From positions 496,001-560,000 of the forward strand of contig JACKQL020000003.1 in NCBI GenBank assembly GCA_018296165.2: DNA of 64,000 nucleotides. The letters run 5' to 3'. The stretch is from Termitomyces sp. T153 (taxonomy: Eukaryota; Basidiomycota; Agaricomycetes; Agaricales; Lyophyllaceae). Below, in pieces: positions 1 to 12,443 of the stretch (position 1 is its first letter; the number at the start of each line of letters is the position of its first letter). The position numbers and the translations under genes were made by a program. The notes below the pieces were generated by a model. That model saw only the letters and a program-made list of their open reading frames with translations, searched no databases and was not told the origin of the DNA.

Positions 1-2019
1 GCGACTGAACAGGTGCGACGCGTTGACGCTCTTTTGTTCTTACAGTTCTTCTTTTGCATGAGTCTTGCATTACTGATTCTTTTTCCGTCTCAGGAAGGCG
101 TAACAAGTGATGATCTGGACTTGAAAGATCTTAGGCCATCGGCAGCATACGATGTAGGGTGTAGAGTAATCGATGGACTCCGAAGGACCGACTCCACCTT
201 TCCGTTCTCGCTCTATATGCTCGTTGTCCAACGGCTGGCACCTACCACTTTTTCTTTGTTTTTTTTTTCTTAATCTTAGCTCTTCTGTCAAATCCAACGT
301 CAATCTTCTGAGCTCATCTACATTTCCACTCTTGATTGGACGGACGAAGATACTCTACCGTTCTCTTGAATGCTCACCCTCGCATTGGTTTCTCAACTCA
401 CTTCCACATGTCTTTCGTCGCTTATAGCAGGTCTGGTATAGGGTAACTACATGTCTTTCTTGTTGTTATATAATAGGGTTGTCGAGTAGTGCTCGAGCAC
501 TGGCAGATTGTCGATTAGGTACACTTGCCGCACTACACTCGTCATGGCCTTGCACGGTAAGGATCGGAGAAATCCGACATGTCTGCAAGTACATTGACAT
601 AAGTCACCAATTAGGTGCAGAGGACCGAGCACTCAATATTTACGAATTAGAAGGTAAGGAGAAACATGGTCAGAAGAGGAAAGTAAGTACACTATCACAC
701 AACAACAAAACAAAAGCTGCACACCATAGCTTGCGAATAAAGTATTTTCAAGGGAAATAGATGTTAGGACCGTAGCATGTTCAAGCTGTCTGCGCAACGC
801 CTGGTCCTCCTGCTCGAGAGACTCCGTTCACGTAGGAACTTTGTCAATGCTTGCTTGTTCAAGTATTTTCTTGCAAATTTAGACATCTGCCGAGAATACA
901 TTTCAAAAATCACGGTGTAAAAACATAAACCCACTCAAAAGTTATGGCTTGAGCCATGGCCTGTCAATGTCGTGATATCGGTCAGTGACGAACTCAAGGC
1001 AACAAGAACGGCACAGAGCACCTAACGTTATACTTCCGGAGGCAGAAGTCATGACAATATCCGATGGGACGGGTGATGTTTGCGATCAGGAGCTGGAGAA
1101 AGTAGCCGGGGAGGGAAAGAGATGAGGATGCCGTTTCAATACGATGTGTGTCTGTGGTGTGTCTGTGATTGCGGACTTGAAATCATCGTACGTCGAATTC
1201 GAGCGCTTGAAGTTTGAGCTTGAAGGATTGGAAGATACTCAAGTAAAGGGACTCGGAATGACGTCATCACAAAACATTTCAATTATGGATTGTACGTTTT
1301 GAATCCTATGAGAGGACCGATCGGATGTCTTGTATGCTCATGAACAGCTGGTGCTCAAGCGCTCGGCGCTCGGCGCTCATCACCTACTTTTTTGTTTACC
1401 TTTTCTGGCCAAGTCAATGTAAATCGTTGGAACTAATCTCCATTTCCACTCTCGATAAATGAGGATAATCTGATCAGCATGGTACTGGAAGGCGGCACGC
1501 CTACACAAAGACCGGACCAACAGAACAACAAGACCTTGCTGTATTCTAATAGCGATAGGTAGACAGTGCACATACGTACGAGCGATTCGGAGGGAAAAGG
1601 AACCAAGCAATAACTAGAAAAAGGAAGTGATCGTGGCGCTTTAAATGGGAAAAGGGTTCCAAACAAATAGTATCAAATGTCCGTATATAGGAGTCGTAAT
1701 CCTAGGATTACAGGTACATGGGTAAATAAGAGCACTTATGCAATGAAAGGGAATACAAGTCATAGTACACATATCACGGACCTCAACTAATTGATTAGGT
1801 GCTACAATAAATTTATTTTGTGGCAGCTTGGCTTGAAACATTGGACAAAATTCTAATTTTGGTGGCAACATTGGATGACATTGTATGCCACACCTAATCA
1901 TTAGCACTTCATTGCTGTATAGCTACATCTATGCATAATTATTTCACAATGACAATTATGATTGAAGTCATCAGGCAATATAAGAGCAAACCACAATTGT
2001 AGAATATTTCATAGCAATG
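1..2019. other. Region without a recognisable gene
   Basis: I see no protein family in any frame; the open stretches are short and overlap each other on both strands. The left part has ordinary CpG content, like the host gene island. From about 1,670 the sequence becomes AT-rich and includes an imperfect inverted repeat near 1,790-1,905 (ctaattgattaggtg against cacctaatcattag). It probably grades into degraded repeat sequence next to the gypsy remnant. A terminal exon running in from the left edge cannot be excluded: an acceptor-like ttccgtctcag precedes an open stretch near 95-270. Confidence 0.4.
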
Positions 2020-2089
2020 AAAGTACAACAATAAAAGTACAACAATTAAAGTACAACAATTAAAGTACAACAATTAAAGCACAACAATA
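2020..2089. repeat. 14-bp tandem repeat, five copies
   Basis: Five consecutive 14-bp units of the form aaagtacaacaatt run without a gap. The first and last units vary slightly. It is a simple minisatellite in AT-rich non-coding sequence. Confidence 0.9.
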
Positions 2090-2339
2090 TATACAGTAAA
2101 AATAGCACAAAAAAGCATCATAAACCTTATAGTGGTGAGTAAAGTCCATTATTTTGTCAGTAGTCTGATTCTTAGAAGTAAATAGTCAGTAGGTAGCAGT
2201 CCATTTGAGAACAACCAGCAATTGAGAAAATGTCAAGCAAGACTAGCACTGCCACCTCAAACCTTGCTGCTGCCCCAAATCACTGTCTTGCCTTGACCCT
2301 TGCCACCACTTTGAACTGCTTGTCTTGCCACAACCTGCA

Positions 2340-4449
2340 CTGCTGTGGGCATTTCGGAGTTCAACAATGAAGTCAATGTATGCAACACTCCAATGCACAG
2401 CTAGGATGGGAAGAGGGTGGAGCTGGTCCATGGGAGGCTGACAGTGTGGCTTGGTCCAGAGACAGAGGTTGCAGGTGCTGGTGTGAATGCCAATATGATG
2501 AAACATCTGGGGCCACCAGTAATTCCAGGATGCAAGCTCCAGTGTCTTCCACCCATCTGCCAGGGGTACTTTGCTACCCACAAGTTGTGGTGCTGCTCTA
2601 CAATGTGTTGGCAGAGCTTGGGGGATGTTAGGTATATAGATCCATCCTCAGAAGGTCAGGAGCCCATCTTGCAAGGCCCACTCATCTGCATGCACTGACT
2701 TGGCTCCACTAGCCCATTGAGTCTGTAGAACTTGAATGGCCCATGCTATTGCATCCTCTTGCACACCCTCTCAGTTTCCCCAATCAAATGTCCTTGAGGA
2801 TGTTTTCCTCATCCCCTTGGACAACAATCCCTTCAAGAGCATAGACAGTATAGAGTTCCAGTTTGAAGTTTGAGGAGGACAATGTTGTCATTGTCCCCAG
2901 TCCCATCACTATGATCTGCTTGCTAGGACACCAGGTATGACTTGCCCATGCTCCTTCCAGGTTTGTGATGCAGCAAGAAGTCAAAGTTGGCCAGGTACAA
3001 GGACCATCAAGCTTGGCATCTATTGAGTTTCTTTGCTATGCAGAAGTACTCAAGGTTCTTGTGGTTTTTCTGGACTTCAAACTTGTGCTGGGTGCCCTCA
3101 AAGACATGCTGCTACTCTCCAAATGACCAAATAATGGCTAACATCTCCTTGTCATGGATCTCATAGTTCTTCTCCACTGCATTGAGACTCTTGGAGTAGA
3201 AGGCTACAGAATGCCACTTACCATCCCCCTTAGACTACTGGGAGAGAACTGCTCCCATGGCAAAGTCTGAGCTGTCAGCCTCTATCTGAAAAGGGTAGTC
3301 ATCATCAGGAAAGAGGAGGACAGGCTTGGAGGTTACAGCTTGCTTGAGAGCATCAAAGGTGGCTTGCTGCAAGGACTCCCATTGCCAGGCCATGTCCTTG
3401 ACAGTGAGGTCAAAGAGAGGATGGGCATGGTAAGAGAAATCCTGGATGAACCTCTGGTAGAAGTTAGCAAAACCTAAGAAGGCTTGGACTTGCTTTTTGT
3501 TCTTTGGCACAGGCCACTTGGCCACTCCTGCTGCCTTGACTGGGTTCATCTCAGCTTTTTCATGCAAGATGATCAAGCCCAGATACTCAACCCAGATCTG
3601 CTCAAACTCATACCTCTCTGGCTTGAGAGTAACAGTTGGTTATGGGTGAGCCTTAGTCCCCAGTTCCAAGTATGTATGACCCAATTCTAGAGTGGAAAAG
3701 GTGACTACACACAGTGGTGAGAACAAAGACTAGGGAGTGACTGTGCTTCAAAGTCCAAAATAGGCCAGAGAGCCCAGTCATTGCATTGAGCTAGAGCTAG
3801 TGCTGACAGAGATGCTCCAGAACAATGTATGTGATCCAACAATGCTCTTCCAATGTTATGATGTAGATGAGGATATTGTTGAGGTAAACACAGGCAACAC
3901 CTTCCACAATCAGATCATGGGAGATGCCATTCATCATCATCTGGAAAGTGCCAGCTGTTGGTGAGGCCAAAGAACATTACCAGAGGCTCAAAGAGTCCAT
4001 GATTGGCTTGGAATGCCGCCTTCTACTCATCACCCTTCCTTGAGTAGGAGGAATCTGTTTTTATATTGTTAAGGCACTATTTTGAATGTGGCTAACCATA
4101 CATGGGTATTTGCCTAGAGCTCTAGTCTCCTAACACCTGTAGTACATAATGGTGGATGGTAATTACAGTTCCTCTTGCAGGTACTCCAGCTCAATGCCTT
4201 TTCAAGCATGCTGTTTATGCTCCATAGCCACTTGTCTACAGTTTGATCCTTTGGAGTTGATACTAACTTCCCATACTAAGTTCCATACCATTTGCTGCTA
4301 ATATGCCTCCAAATTTCACCCTTCCTTGATGTGCACATTGTCGTAGCCCCAGCAAACATCCAACTTGGTGAAGTAGTGAGCACTTCAGAGGTTATCAACA
4401 AGTTCAAATATGAGTAGAAGGGGGTAGCAGTTCTGAACCAGACAAATTT
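2340..4449 (-). mobile_element. Ty3/gypsy remnant A, RT to integrase part
   Basis: Read on the minus strand, this is a decayed gypsy pol. The RT connection/RNase H start is clear at 3,235-3,576 (AFLGFANFYQRFIQDF, then KPVLLFPDDDYPFQIEADSS). It is followed by RNase H and the integrase zinc-binding and core segments near 2,340-2,580 (STCNLCLWTKP, DFIVEL). Reading frames are broken by many stops, mostly C-to-T type changes, and CpG is almost absent. The upstream part of the same RT continues at 8,707-8,991 because a copia element has inserted between them. Homology stops near 2,340 inside the integrase core and no LTR follows, so the 3' end is lost. Confidence 0.85.
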
Positions 4450-4869
4450 TGCAATCTGTGGCACATAACACTGTAAGCTATACCTCAATCAAAGACAATG
4501 AACAGCCACTGGATGGCCACTCCTTTGATATATCACAGTTATCATACAATGTGGACAAAGCAAAAAATTAAATATATACAATGTGGACAAAGCAAACAAT
4601 TAAATATATACAATGTGGACAAAGCAAACAATTATATATATACAATGTGGACAAAGCAAACAATTATATATATATATATGACCCACTATACATACAGCAC
4701 CCACCCTCAGTGAGGGTGAGCTTTAGTTACTTACAGACTTGCATATTACTGACTGTACCTTAGATTGAGATATGTACAGTATCTGTGATTATTTAGATAC
4801 AGAATAAAGTCATTGTATTACAGACTGAGGGTTGAGATACTTATAGTATCTGTGATTGTTTAGGTCCCT
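4450..4869 (+). repeat. Copia 5' LTR with expanded minisatellite
   Basis: The segment begins TGCAATCTGTGG and ends TTTAGGTCCCT, matching the copy at 8,384-8,706. It is about 100 bp longer because a roughly 33-bp unit (containing acaatgtggacaaagca) occurs four times at 4,547-4,680 and only once in the other LTR. Confidence 0.85.
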
Positions 4870-5110
4870 GTCAGGGGATGTTCCATTCCCCCTCTGTCCT
4901 GTTCTCCCTTTTTATGATTTTCCTTTATTCTCCTTTGTTTTCCCTATCTGATGGTCCCAGTTCTAGCCCTTAGGCTGCACTGGTTCTCTGTCCATAATTC
5001 TGACAAGTGTTGCCCCTTCCACATGGCCTCTTACCAGACCCCTGGATTGTTTCCTGCATTTCAGGCCTACCACTCATCATAGGCCTCCCATCTTTAGACT
5101 ACAACTACTT
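4869..5110 (+). repeat. Gypsy-type LTR segment fused into the copia body
   Basis: Directly after the copia 5' LTR, the sequence starting TGTCAGGGGATGTTCC matches the first about 240 bp of the complete solo LTR at 53,362-53,916 (same CCCCCTCTGTCCTG and CACATGGCCTCT blocks). Similarity ends just before the copia protease motif. The piece occupies the position where copia gag would be expected. Confidence 0.75.
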
Positions 5111-8100
5111 TTTACTGAGGGACTCAGGAGCAACTATCCACATTTCACCTGATTCTTTTGAATTTGTATCCTTGGGCCCTATTTTCCAACATCAGGTCAG
5201 TGGTGTAGGAGAATTGTTGATTGCTGCCATAGGAATCAGTAAAATTTGCCTGTGCCTTGATGATGGAACATTTCTCAAATTAGATCATGCATTCCACATT
5301 CCAAAATCTGCAGTCCACTTACTCTCCATCAGCAAACTTGCCAAGTGTGCTGGAATCAAGACCATGTTCAATGATGTCAGCACCAGACTCACAGATATGT
5401 CCACAAATAACATCATAGCACATGGAACCCTTACAAAGATCTTTATGTCAATAATCTCCACTTCAATCAAGCACTTACTGTATATGCCACCCCTGATCTC
5501 AAAACCTGGCATAACAGGCTTGGGCATGCCAACTATCAGGCTATGATGCAAATGGCATGGGCTGGCATGATTGAAGATATGCCTAAAACCTTCCCCTCAA
5601 AGCCACCTAAATGTGACAACTGTATCTTTGATAAACAGAATAGGATGCCCATACCAAAGGAGAGGAAAGAAGGGAATGTACATGGAGCAACTAAGAGACT
5701 AGAGAAGATCTGGGTCAACCTGATGGGCAGGGCAGCAGTAAAGTCACATACTGGAAACCTATATGTCATGAACATAGTCAACAATTATACCAATAAGCCC
5801 TGCTCCATCCCATTGAAAGCTAAAGATGACAGATTTGGTAAACTACAAGCATGAATCCTAGCACACAAGATTGAAATAAGGGAAAAACTTAAGATCCTAT
5901 GGACTGGTCAAGATAGTGAGTTCAATGGTGAGGAAATAAGTTATAGTATAAGTAAAGAGGCATCTTACTCAAAGTCAGGGCACTGCATAGATCTGCTCAT
6001 ATAGGACACATCAAGCAGATGCACTGTACACTGATGGGGAAGGTGAAGTTGATGCAAATCACTGCAAAATGCCCATCATTACTATGGGACAAGTTGTGGT
6101 ATGGTGAGAAGCCAGATTATTCCTATATTCAAGAAATAGGATGTTGGGTATTTGTGCTAATCCTCCACAAACACAACCCAAAGATATACAAAAGGTCAAT
6201 TGAGTGTGTGCTGGTTGGCTATGACCCAAACTCAAAAGCTTACAGATGTTATGAGAGGTTGACCAAGAAGGTGTATAGCTCATACCATATGAAATCCATC
6301 AAAAGTCAGGATGAACAGACACAAGTACCACCCTCCAAACCTTCAAGAAAAGATGTAAACCTGTTTAAAACCATCAACAAGATTGAGAAGCAGTCTATGC
6401 CACAACCTGTGAACAGACAGATCAATGATGAAGATCTCATAACCTATGCCAGGCCCTATCACCCAAGACAAAGAGTTAGGTCAAGAACAAGAACTCACCA
6501 ATGATGATGTACCTCCAATATTTGAGCTGGCCCCAGCCCAACAACCAGCACCCAACCCCATCCCTGAGCCACCCCAACTTTGACAGTTGAACTGAGCACA
6601 CATTCTTGCTGAGAAAGTAGCCCAAGGTGATTGATCCAAGACACACCTGGAGAAGGTGGTGAGGGAATCAAAGAAAGCTGCAGATTGGATTCAGGAGACA
6701 TGGGCAGATAGAAGGAAAGCTATTGAGGACCTACAGCAGGCAGTTCCTGAGGTTGAGGATGCCACTGTGGATGCCAAGGGACTCATTTGTGATTTTTCAG
6801 CACTTAACACAATTGAGGACTCACAGGACTCCAATCCAGGAACTGATAGATGCTCCAAAAACTTTTGATGAGGCTTGCAGGTCAGCAGATTGGCCATGGT
6901 AGGAGGAATCATATTGCAACAAACTCAACTCATTGAAGAAGATGGGGGTATGGAAATTAGTGCCACATAGAAAGGCACTGCTAGGACAAAAGATCTTCAA
7001 AGATTGTGTGCTCACCATGAAATGTGACAAATATGGCAAGATTGCTCAATTGGAAATGTGGCATGTCCTGCAGGGTTTCTCAATGGTCCAGGGCAGACAC
7101 TATAACAAAACAACCTCACCAACAGTGCACATGGAATCTTGGCAGATATTACCTCATCTTGCAGCAATGTTAGACTGGGATGCAACTCAAGTTGATATTA
7201 AAACAGCATTTTTGAATGGAATCTGACTGAAAGAGGAGCAGATTTATATGGAACAACCAAATGGTTTTGAAGAAGAAGGAAAGGAAGGATGGGTGTGTAG
7301 AATGCTGAGGGTAACCTGTAGGATGAAGTAAGCTGGCAGAATATAGAACAGGATGTTAGACAAGCTGATGAGGAAATTGGGTTTCATTCAGCTCAAGTGT
7401 GAGGCATGCATATATTATCAGAAAACTCACAAAGGCATTGTGATAGCAAGCATCCATGTAGACAATTTTCTGTCTATTATGAGTACCAAGGCAGCAAATG
7501 AGGACTTCAACAAACAGTTGAGAAGAACAGGAACAATCTCTGACCTTGGAACACCTAAAAAGATCATTGGTATCACTGTAGAATGAGACTGCCTGAATAA
7601 GCAAGTTTACCTCTCACAGACAGCCCTAATTGATAAAATGGTTTCACAATTTGGGCAATTTGATGCATCACTGCTCTCAATACCTTTAGAATCCAGCTTG
7701 AAGCTACAATGAGTTGATAGATTGAAACTGACTCCTGCCAAACTTGAAAAGATAACATGCACCCCTTATTGACAACTGGTTGGAGGACTTCTATGGTTAG
7801 CCAACACAGCCCAATATACAACATGTGGTCCAACAGCTGACTTGATATTTCAAATCCTACTTGTATACTTACTGGAACACCACAATATGGGTCCTGCAAT
7901 ACCTGAAGGGGACACACAAATTACAATCACACCTAGGAGGGGAAATTGGTTTGGTAAGCTTCACAGATTCAGATTGGGCAAATTGTTTGGATATGCAATG
8001 GAGTGTGAGGGGATATGCATGGTCTTTGTGTTCCATGCTGGTATCATAGACAACAAGGAACAGAAAACAGTGGTAGCCTTGTCATGCAAGGCAGAATACA

Positions 8101-8383
8101 TGACAGCTTTCAAGGCAGCATGAGAAGGGATCTGGTTGTGAATAATGATGGACATATTAGGATATCCTGTGGATAATGTGACTACAATTCTTTGCAACAA
8201 CAATTCAGCAATCAATTTATTGAAAGATCCACTATTACATGCTTGGGTTAAATATGTCAACATAAAATATCACTTCACCAAGCTCTCCCTTCACCAAATT
8301 TTATCAGGCTACAAAGTATCATGGGTCTACAATAAACCAGATTCTATGTGAGAAGGAGCCATGCTTATAGTGAGGAGGAGTAT

Positions 8384-8706
8384 TGCAATCTGTGGTGCAT
8401 AACACCATAAGTATACCTTAATCAAAGACAATGGATGGCCACTAGATGGGGACTCCTTTGATATATCACAGTTATCATACAATGTAGACAAAGCAGACAA
8501 TTGTATATATATGTGACCAGCACCTCAGTCATTGTATCACAGACTGAGGGTGAGCTTTAGCTACTTATGGACTTGTGCATTACTGACTGTACCTTAGATT
8601 GAGATAGTTATGGTATCTGTGATTGTTCAGGTCCAGAATAAAGTCATTGTATTACAGACTGAGAATTGAGATACTTACAGTATTTGTGATTGTTTAGGTC
8701 CCTACA
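8384..8706 (+). repeat. Copia 3' LTR
   Basis: It starts TGCAATCTGTGG and ends GGTCCCTACA, giving the expected TG...CA ends. It aligns along its length with the 5' LTR apart from the minisatellite. The two are clearly diverged, so the insertion is old. Confidence 0.85.
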
Positions 8707-8991
8707 GTTCAGTTTCCAACAACAAAGAGATCTATCCTTCTTCTTGATGAAGAAGACTGGAGAGGCCATTTGGAACTTAGAGGGGCATATCTGGCCAGAG
8801 CTCAGGTTCTCTTGCAAGAAAACATCCAGTTCATCTTCCTTCCAGGGTACAAACAGATAGACCTTGCAACTAGATGGTTTATCAATGGGTTTCAGTTCTA
8901 GTATGTAGTCCCATTGTCTATGCTCTGGGAGCAAGTCAAACAAAACCTTAGAGAATACATCCTCAAAGTCCTGTAGGTGATGAAGCACTAT
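8707..8991 (-). mobile_element. Gypsy remnant A, N-terminal RT part
   Basis: The minus-strand translation gives the start of a gypsy RT: FEDVFSKVLFDLLPEHRQWD, later SSCKVYLF and ASPVFFIKKKDRSL. It runs into the copia 3' LTR at 8,706 and resumes on the far side of that element below 4,450. It begins immediately after the LTR at 8,992-9,350, with no gag or protease between. Confidence 0.85.
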
Positions 8992-9350
8992 TGTAAGGGC
9001 ACCTCCAGGAGTGGCAGCTCAATCACACAGCTAGCAGAGGGGAATCCAAAGTATATTTAGCAAGGTAACTAACAATACAAATAGTAACTAATTACCTAGC
9101 AGAGGGGAATCCAAAGAGAACAAGTCTAAGGATCCCCACTGCTTGGTGCAGCACATCAGTGGGTGGTGGAGGCATGGGGACAACTGTACAGCAGGCCAAA
9201 GCTAGCCCTAACCCTAGAGAAGTGCTCAACAGGGAACTGCAGAAAGTTCTGAGGGTCTCTGGAGATCTCTGGGGATCTGGGACAAGCCACAGAGATTGCC
9301 ATGGAGATTGGAAATGGAAGTCAGAGGTCAGAAATGGAAGTACCCTGATA
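8992..9350 (-). repeat. Gypsy LTR between remnants A and B
   Basis: Read on the minus strand it ends TGCCCTTACA and starts tatcaggg, a mutated TGTCAGGG. It matches the LTRs at 21,932-22,301 and 25,301-25,669, including the GGATTCCCCTCTGCTAG blocks. A polypurine tract (gagggggggtga on the minus strand) lies at its upstream edge at 9,351-9,363, as expected for a 3' LTR of remnant B. Confidence 0.85.
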
Positions 9351-11471
9351 TCACCCCCCCCTCTAGTATGTGATATCTCAACACATGGGGTAAAAGAAGT
9401 TTTGGATTGCCTGGTCTGCTGGTGAAATGGAGTAGATTTCTCAGATGGCTCACAGCATGTCTGGGTGCCTCCAGTGGAACTCCCTAATCAGCCCCAGCCT
9501 GTGCACATTTTCCCATAGTTCTCAGAAGATGTCCTTGATTCCATAACCTTTCCACTTCACCTTTTATTGTAACCATTGTCAGAACAGACAACTGTCTGGA
9601 ATTTCCTCCACCTCATACTCCTTGCTGTCATTGACCACCACCAAAGGTGGCAGGGGTGCCAGGCATTACCTCAGAATAGGGTTCTGTGGGGCTGGAGTTA
9701 GCTTGACCACATTGAACACCAGGTGGAGCTGGCACATTCCTATGGAGAGCTGGAGTTGATAGGCCAGTAGCCCAACCTGCTGTTCTATTGTGAAAGGTCC
9801 TAATTGGCAGTGCAAGAGCTTCTTTGATGGTCAGGTGGTCAAGTAGCTTTGATATCAGAGGCATCCAGGTAGACTCAATCCCCAGGCTGGTACTTGGGTG
9901 CTGGGGTCCTCCCACAGTCATAATATCATGCCATGTTGTCCTTTGCCTGTGCCAGGGCTGCCCAGGCTTCCTCCTGTGACCTCTTCATTCAGTCCACAAA
10001 CTTGTTTACTGCTTTATTCTCTGACAGCCAAGCCTAGGGTTTGAAGCCCATGCACAAGTGACATCTGGTGTCCAGAAAGAAGGGCAAAAACTGGGTGGCT
10101 GCATGAATGTGGTTATTGTACTGGAACTCAGCATCAGGGAGAAGTTTGTTCCAGTTGTCCTGGCACTCATTGCAGAAGAGGCAGAGGTATTGCTTGAGCT
10201 CCTAATTCACGCATTCAGTCTGGCCATCAGACTGCAGGTGGTAGGTGGTGGAGGTGTGAAGCTTTATGCCAAGTAGTCAATAGAGCTCCTGAGTAAAGTC
10301 CACTACAAATTGTGGCCCGCAGTCAGATACATAGGCATTGGAGAAGCTGTGGAGCTTCCAGACATTTTTCCAGTACATGTTCATAGTGCTCATGGTGGAG
10401 CAGGTGGTGTGAGTGGGAATGAAGAGTGCTCACTTGCCATACAGGTCCACCACTACCATGATGGCATTGTAACCATGGACATTGGGGAGCTCTACAATGA
10501 AGTCCACCAAAGCAATGCTCCAATGTTCCAAGAGGACAGGGAGGAGATGTAGCTGTCCAGTGGGGAAACAGCATTGTGGCTTGGTCTGGAGACAGAGATT
10601 ACAGGTACTGGTGTAGGACCCAATGTACCAAGACATCTGTGATCACCAGTAGTTCTGGGATACTAGCTCCAATGTTTTTTATTGACTAGGGTGTCCAGCA
10701 ATCCAAGAGTTGTAGTGTTGCTCTACAATTCTCTAATGGAGCTCCAGGACATTGGGCATATAGATGTGGTCACAGAAAGTCAGAAGTCCATCTCTAAGGG
10801 CCCATTCATCTGCATGAACAGACTTGGTGCCAGTGGTGCATCCTGACTTCAGTGCTCAGGCCACTTGGATGATGAGTTCCTCCTGGTGACTGTCACAATT
10901 TCCATGTTGGATGTCCTGAAGGATGTATACCTCCACTTTCTCAATGGCTAGACCTTCCATGGCCCAGATTGCAAACAATTTGGGGTGGAGGAGCACAATG
11001 TTGCCATTGTCATTCTCTCCAGTGCCATAGTCCACTCTCTGAGACAGGGCATCTGGCTTCCCCATACTCTGGCCTGGCTTGTGATGCAACAAGAAGTCAA
11101 AGTTGGCTAGATAGAGAGACCACCAGGCTTGGCAGCAGTTGAGCTTCTTTGCCATCCAGAAATATTCAAGGTTCTTGTAATCTGTCCAAACCTTGAACTT
11201 GTACCATGCACCCTCCAGGAAGTGCTGCCACTCTTTGAAGGACCAGATGATGGCCAGCATCTCTTTGTTGTGAATCTTGTAGTTACACTCTGCTGCATTC
11301 AGGCTCTTGGAGTAAAAGGCCACTAGATGCCACTTCCCATCCTCCAGGGATTGTTGCAATAGAACAGATCCAGTGGCAAAGTCAGAGCTGTCAGCTTCCA
11401 CTTAGAAGGGAGAGTTGTTGTTCAGGAAGAGGAGGACTGGTCCAGAGGTCACAGTGTGCTTGAGAGTGTCT
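9351..11471 (-). mobile_element. Ty3/gypsy remnant B (RNase H, integrase, chromodomain)
   Basis: On the minus strand the clearest piece is RNase H at 10,856-11,401 (EADSSDFATGSVLLQQ, FYSKSLNAAECNYKIHNKEM, then HHKPGQSMGKPDALSQR). Integrase zinc-binding (10,430-10,630) and core follow. The C-terminal integrase/chromodomain tail is near 9,560-9,930 in shifting frames. The RT is cut off at 11,471, where an LTR2-like repeat begins. Several TGG and CAG/CGA codons have become stops and CpG is nearly absent. The body ends in a polypurine tract and LTR at 9,350. Confidence 0.85.
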
Positions 11472-12443
11472 ATCATGACCCACTCCCACACCTCTGGACC
11501 TTCTCCCCAGGACACCCCACCTCCCTGGGGCCTCCCCCAATGCTTCCCCCAACTCCTCCAACCTATGGTGCCCATCCTGGCTAACTCTGATGCTTCCCTG
11601 GCAAACCTTGATAACCCCCTAGCAAACTCCAGCACATCCCCTGTGGGCCTCCTCAGCTCCTTTTCTTGACCTACAAGGCCCCTGAGCCTCTCTGACACTT
11701 CCCCTGACACAGGCATATGTCACTCAACCATCCCCATGACACACATGACCACTCTGGAGTTTCCCAATGACCACAGGGTGGACCATGTTCCCATCAGAAT
11801 GTCACCACAGCCCACCCTCCAATCAGAGCCAACACCTGCCAACCTCACATGGCTCTAACAAGCTCTGCTGTCATGCCCTCAGCCCTCTAGAAAAGGTCCA
11901 GTAGTTAGTATATAAAGACATAGAGTAGCATTTGTTACCCTAGTCTTGATATTACTTTACTTGGTTACTTGTATCTTGTGTTTCTTTCTGTCTTGTCTCT
12001 CTTTTTATATCTAGCCTCAAATCTATTTCTTTTCTCATTTCTGTCTCATCTTGCCTTTGTCTTGTCTCAACTGTCTCTGTTTCCTTTATTGTCCCTAACT
12101 TCCTTTCATCTCTGATGTCATTACAAACTCCACACACACACTACATACCTTCGAACATTCTTATGACAACTCTGGACCTTGCCCTACACTTGACCCCAAA
12201 ACCCATCACTCTTGATTGATTCCCCATCAAACTCTGGCCCCACTCCCATCACTTGTGAAGCCTCTGCTTACTCTGCAGTCCATACACTTGCTTACAGACT
12301 TGTACCTGATGCTTGTCCAAGTCCAATATTTAATATACCTAGTCTTAGACTTCCCCAGACCACTCTGCACTCACTTGGACCACTCTCCTAAGCTTCCCTT
12401 CACAAGTCCCTACAGTCCACACCTTCCCCAGAATGCTAGGTTA
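11472..12443 (+). repeat. Old, diverged LTR2-like repeat
   Basis: The start (tatcatgacccactccc) resembles the LTR2 start TGTCACGACCC. Along its length it parallels LTR2: repeated gctaactc/aactcc phrases, a TATA-like tatataaagacatagag near 11,909, then the CT-rich cttgtctc stretch. CpG has mostly decayed to TpG/CpA, unlike the adjacent LTR2. The new LTR2 element begins where this copy nears its end, so the younger element appears inserted in it. Confidence 0.7.

Larger units (their letters stand above)
4450..8706 (+). mobile_element. Degenerate Ty1/copia element inserted in gypsy A
   Basis: Two related LTRs (4,450-4,869 and 8,384-8,706) flank a decayed copia pol. From left to right I see the protease DSGATIHIS motif (about 5,125), a gag-pre-integrase/integrase zinc region (5,500-5,660), integrase core (5,700-6,260), RT (6,930-7,600, DIKTAFLNG) and RNase H (7,950-8,350, NNNSAINLLKDP). 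Stops and frameshifts interrupt all domains, so it is inactive. It splits the minus-strand gypsy RT of remnant A. No clean target duplication is visible at its edges, and part of the host RT near the junction seems deleted. Gag is missing; its place holds a gypsy-type LTR segment. Confidence 0.85.

Noticed and set aside
4547..4680. CRISPR-like array
   Set aside because: Repeats are contiguous without unique spacers, lie inside an LTR, and the genome is eukaryotic.
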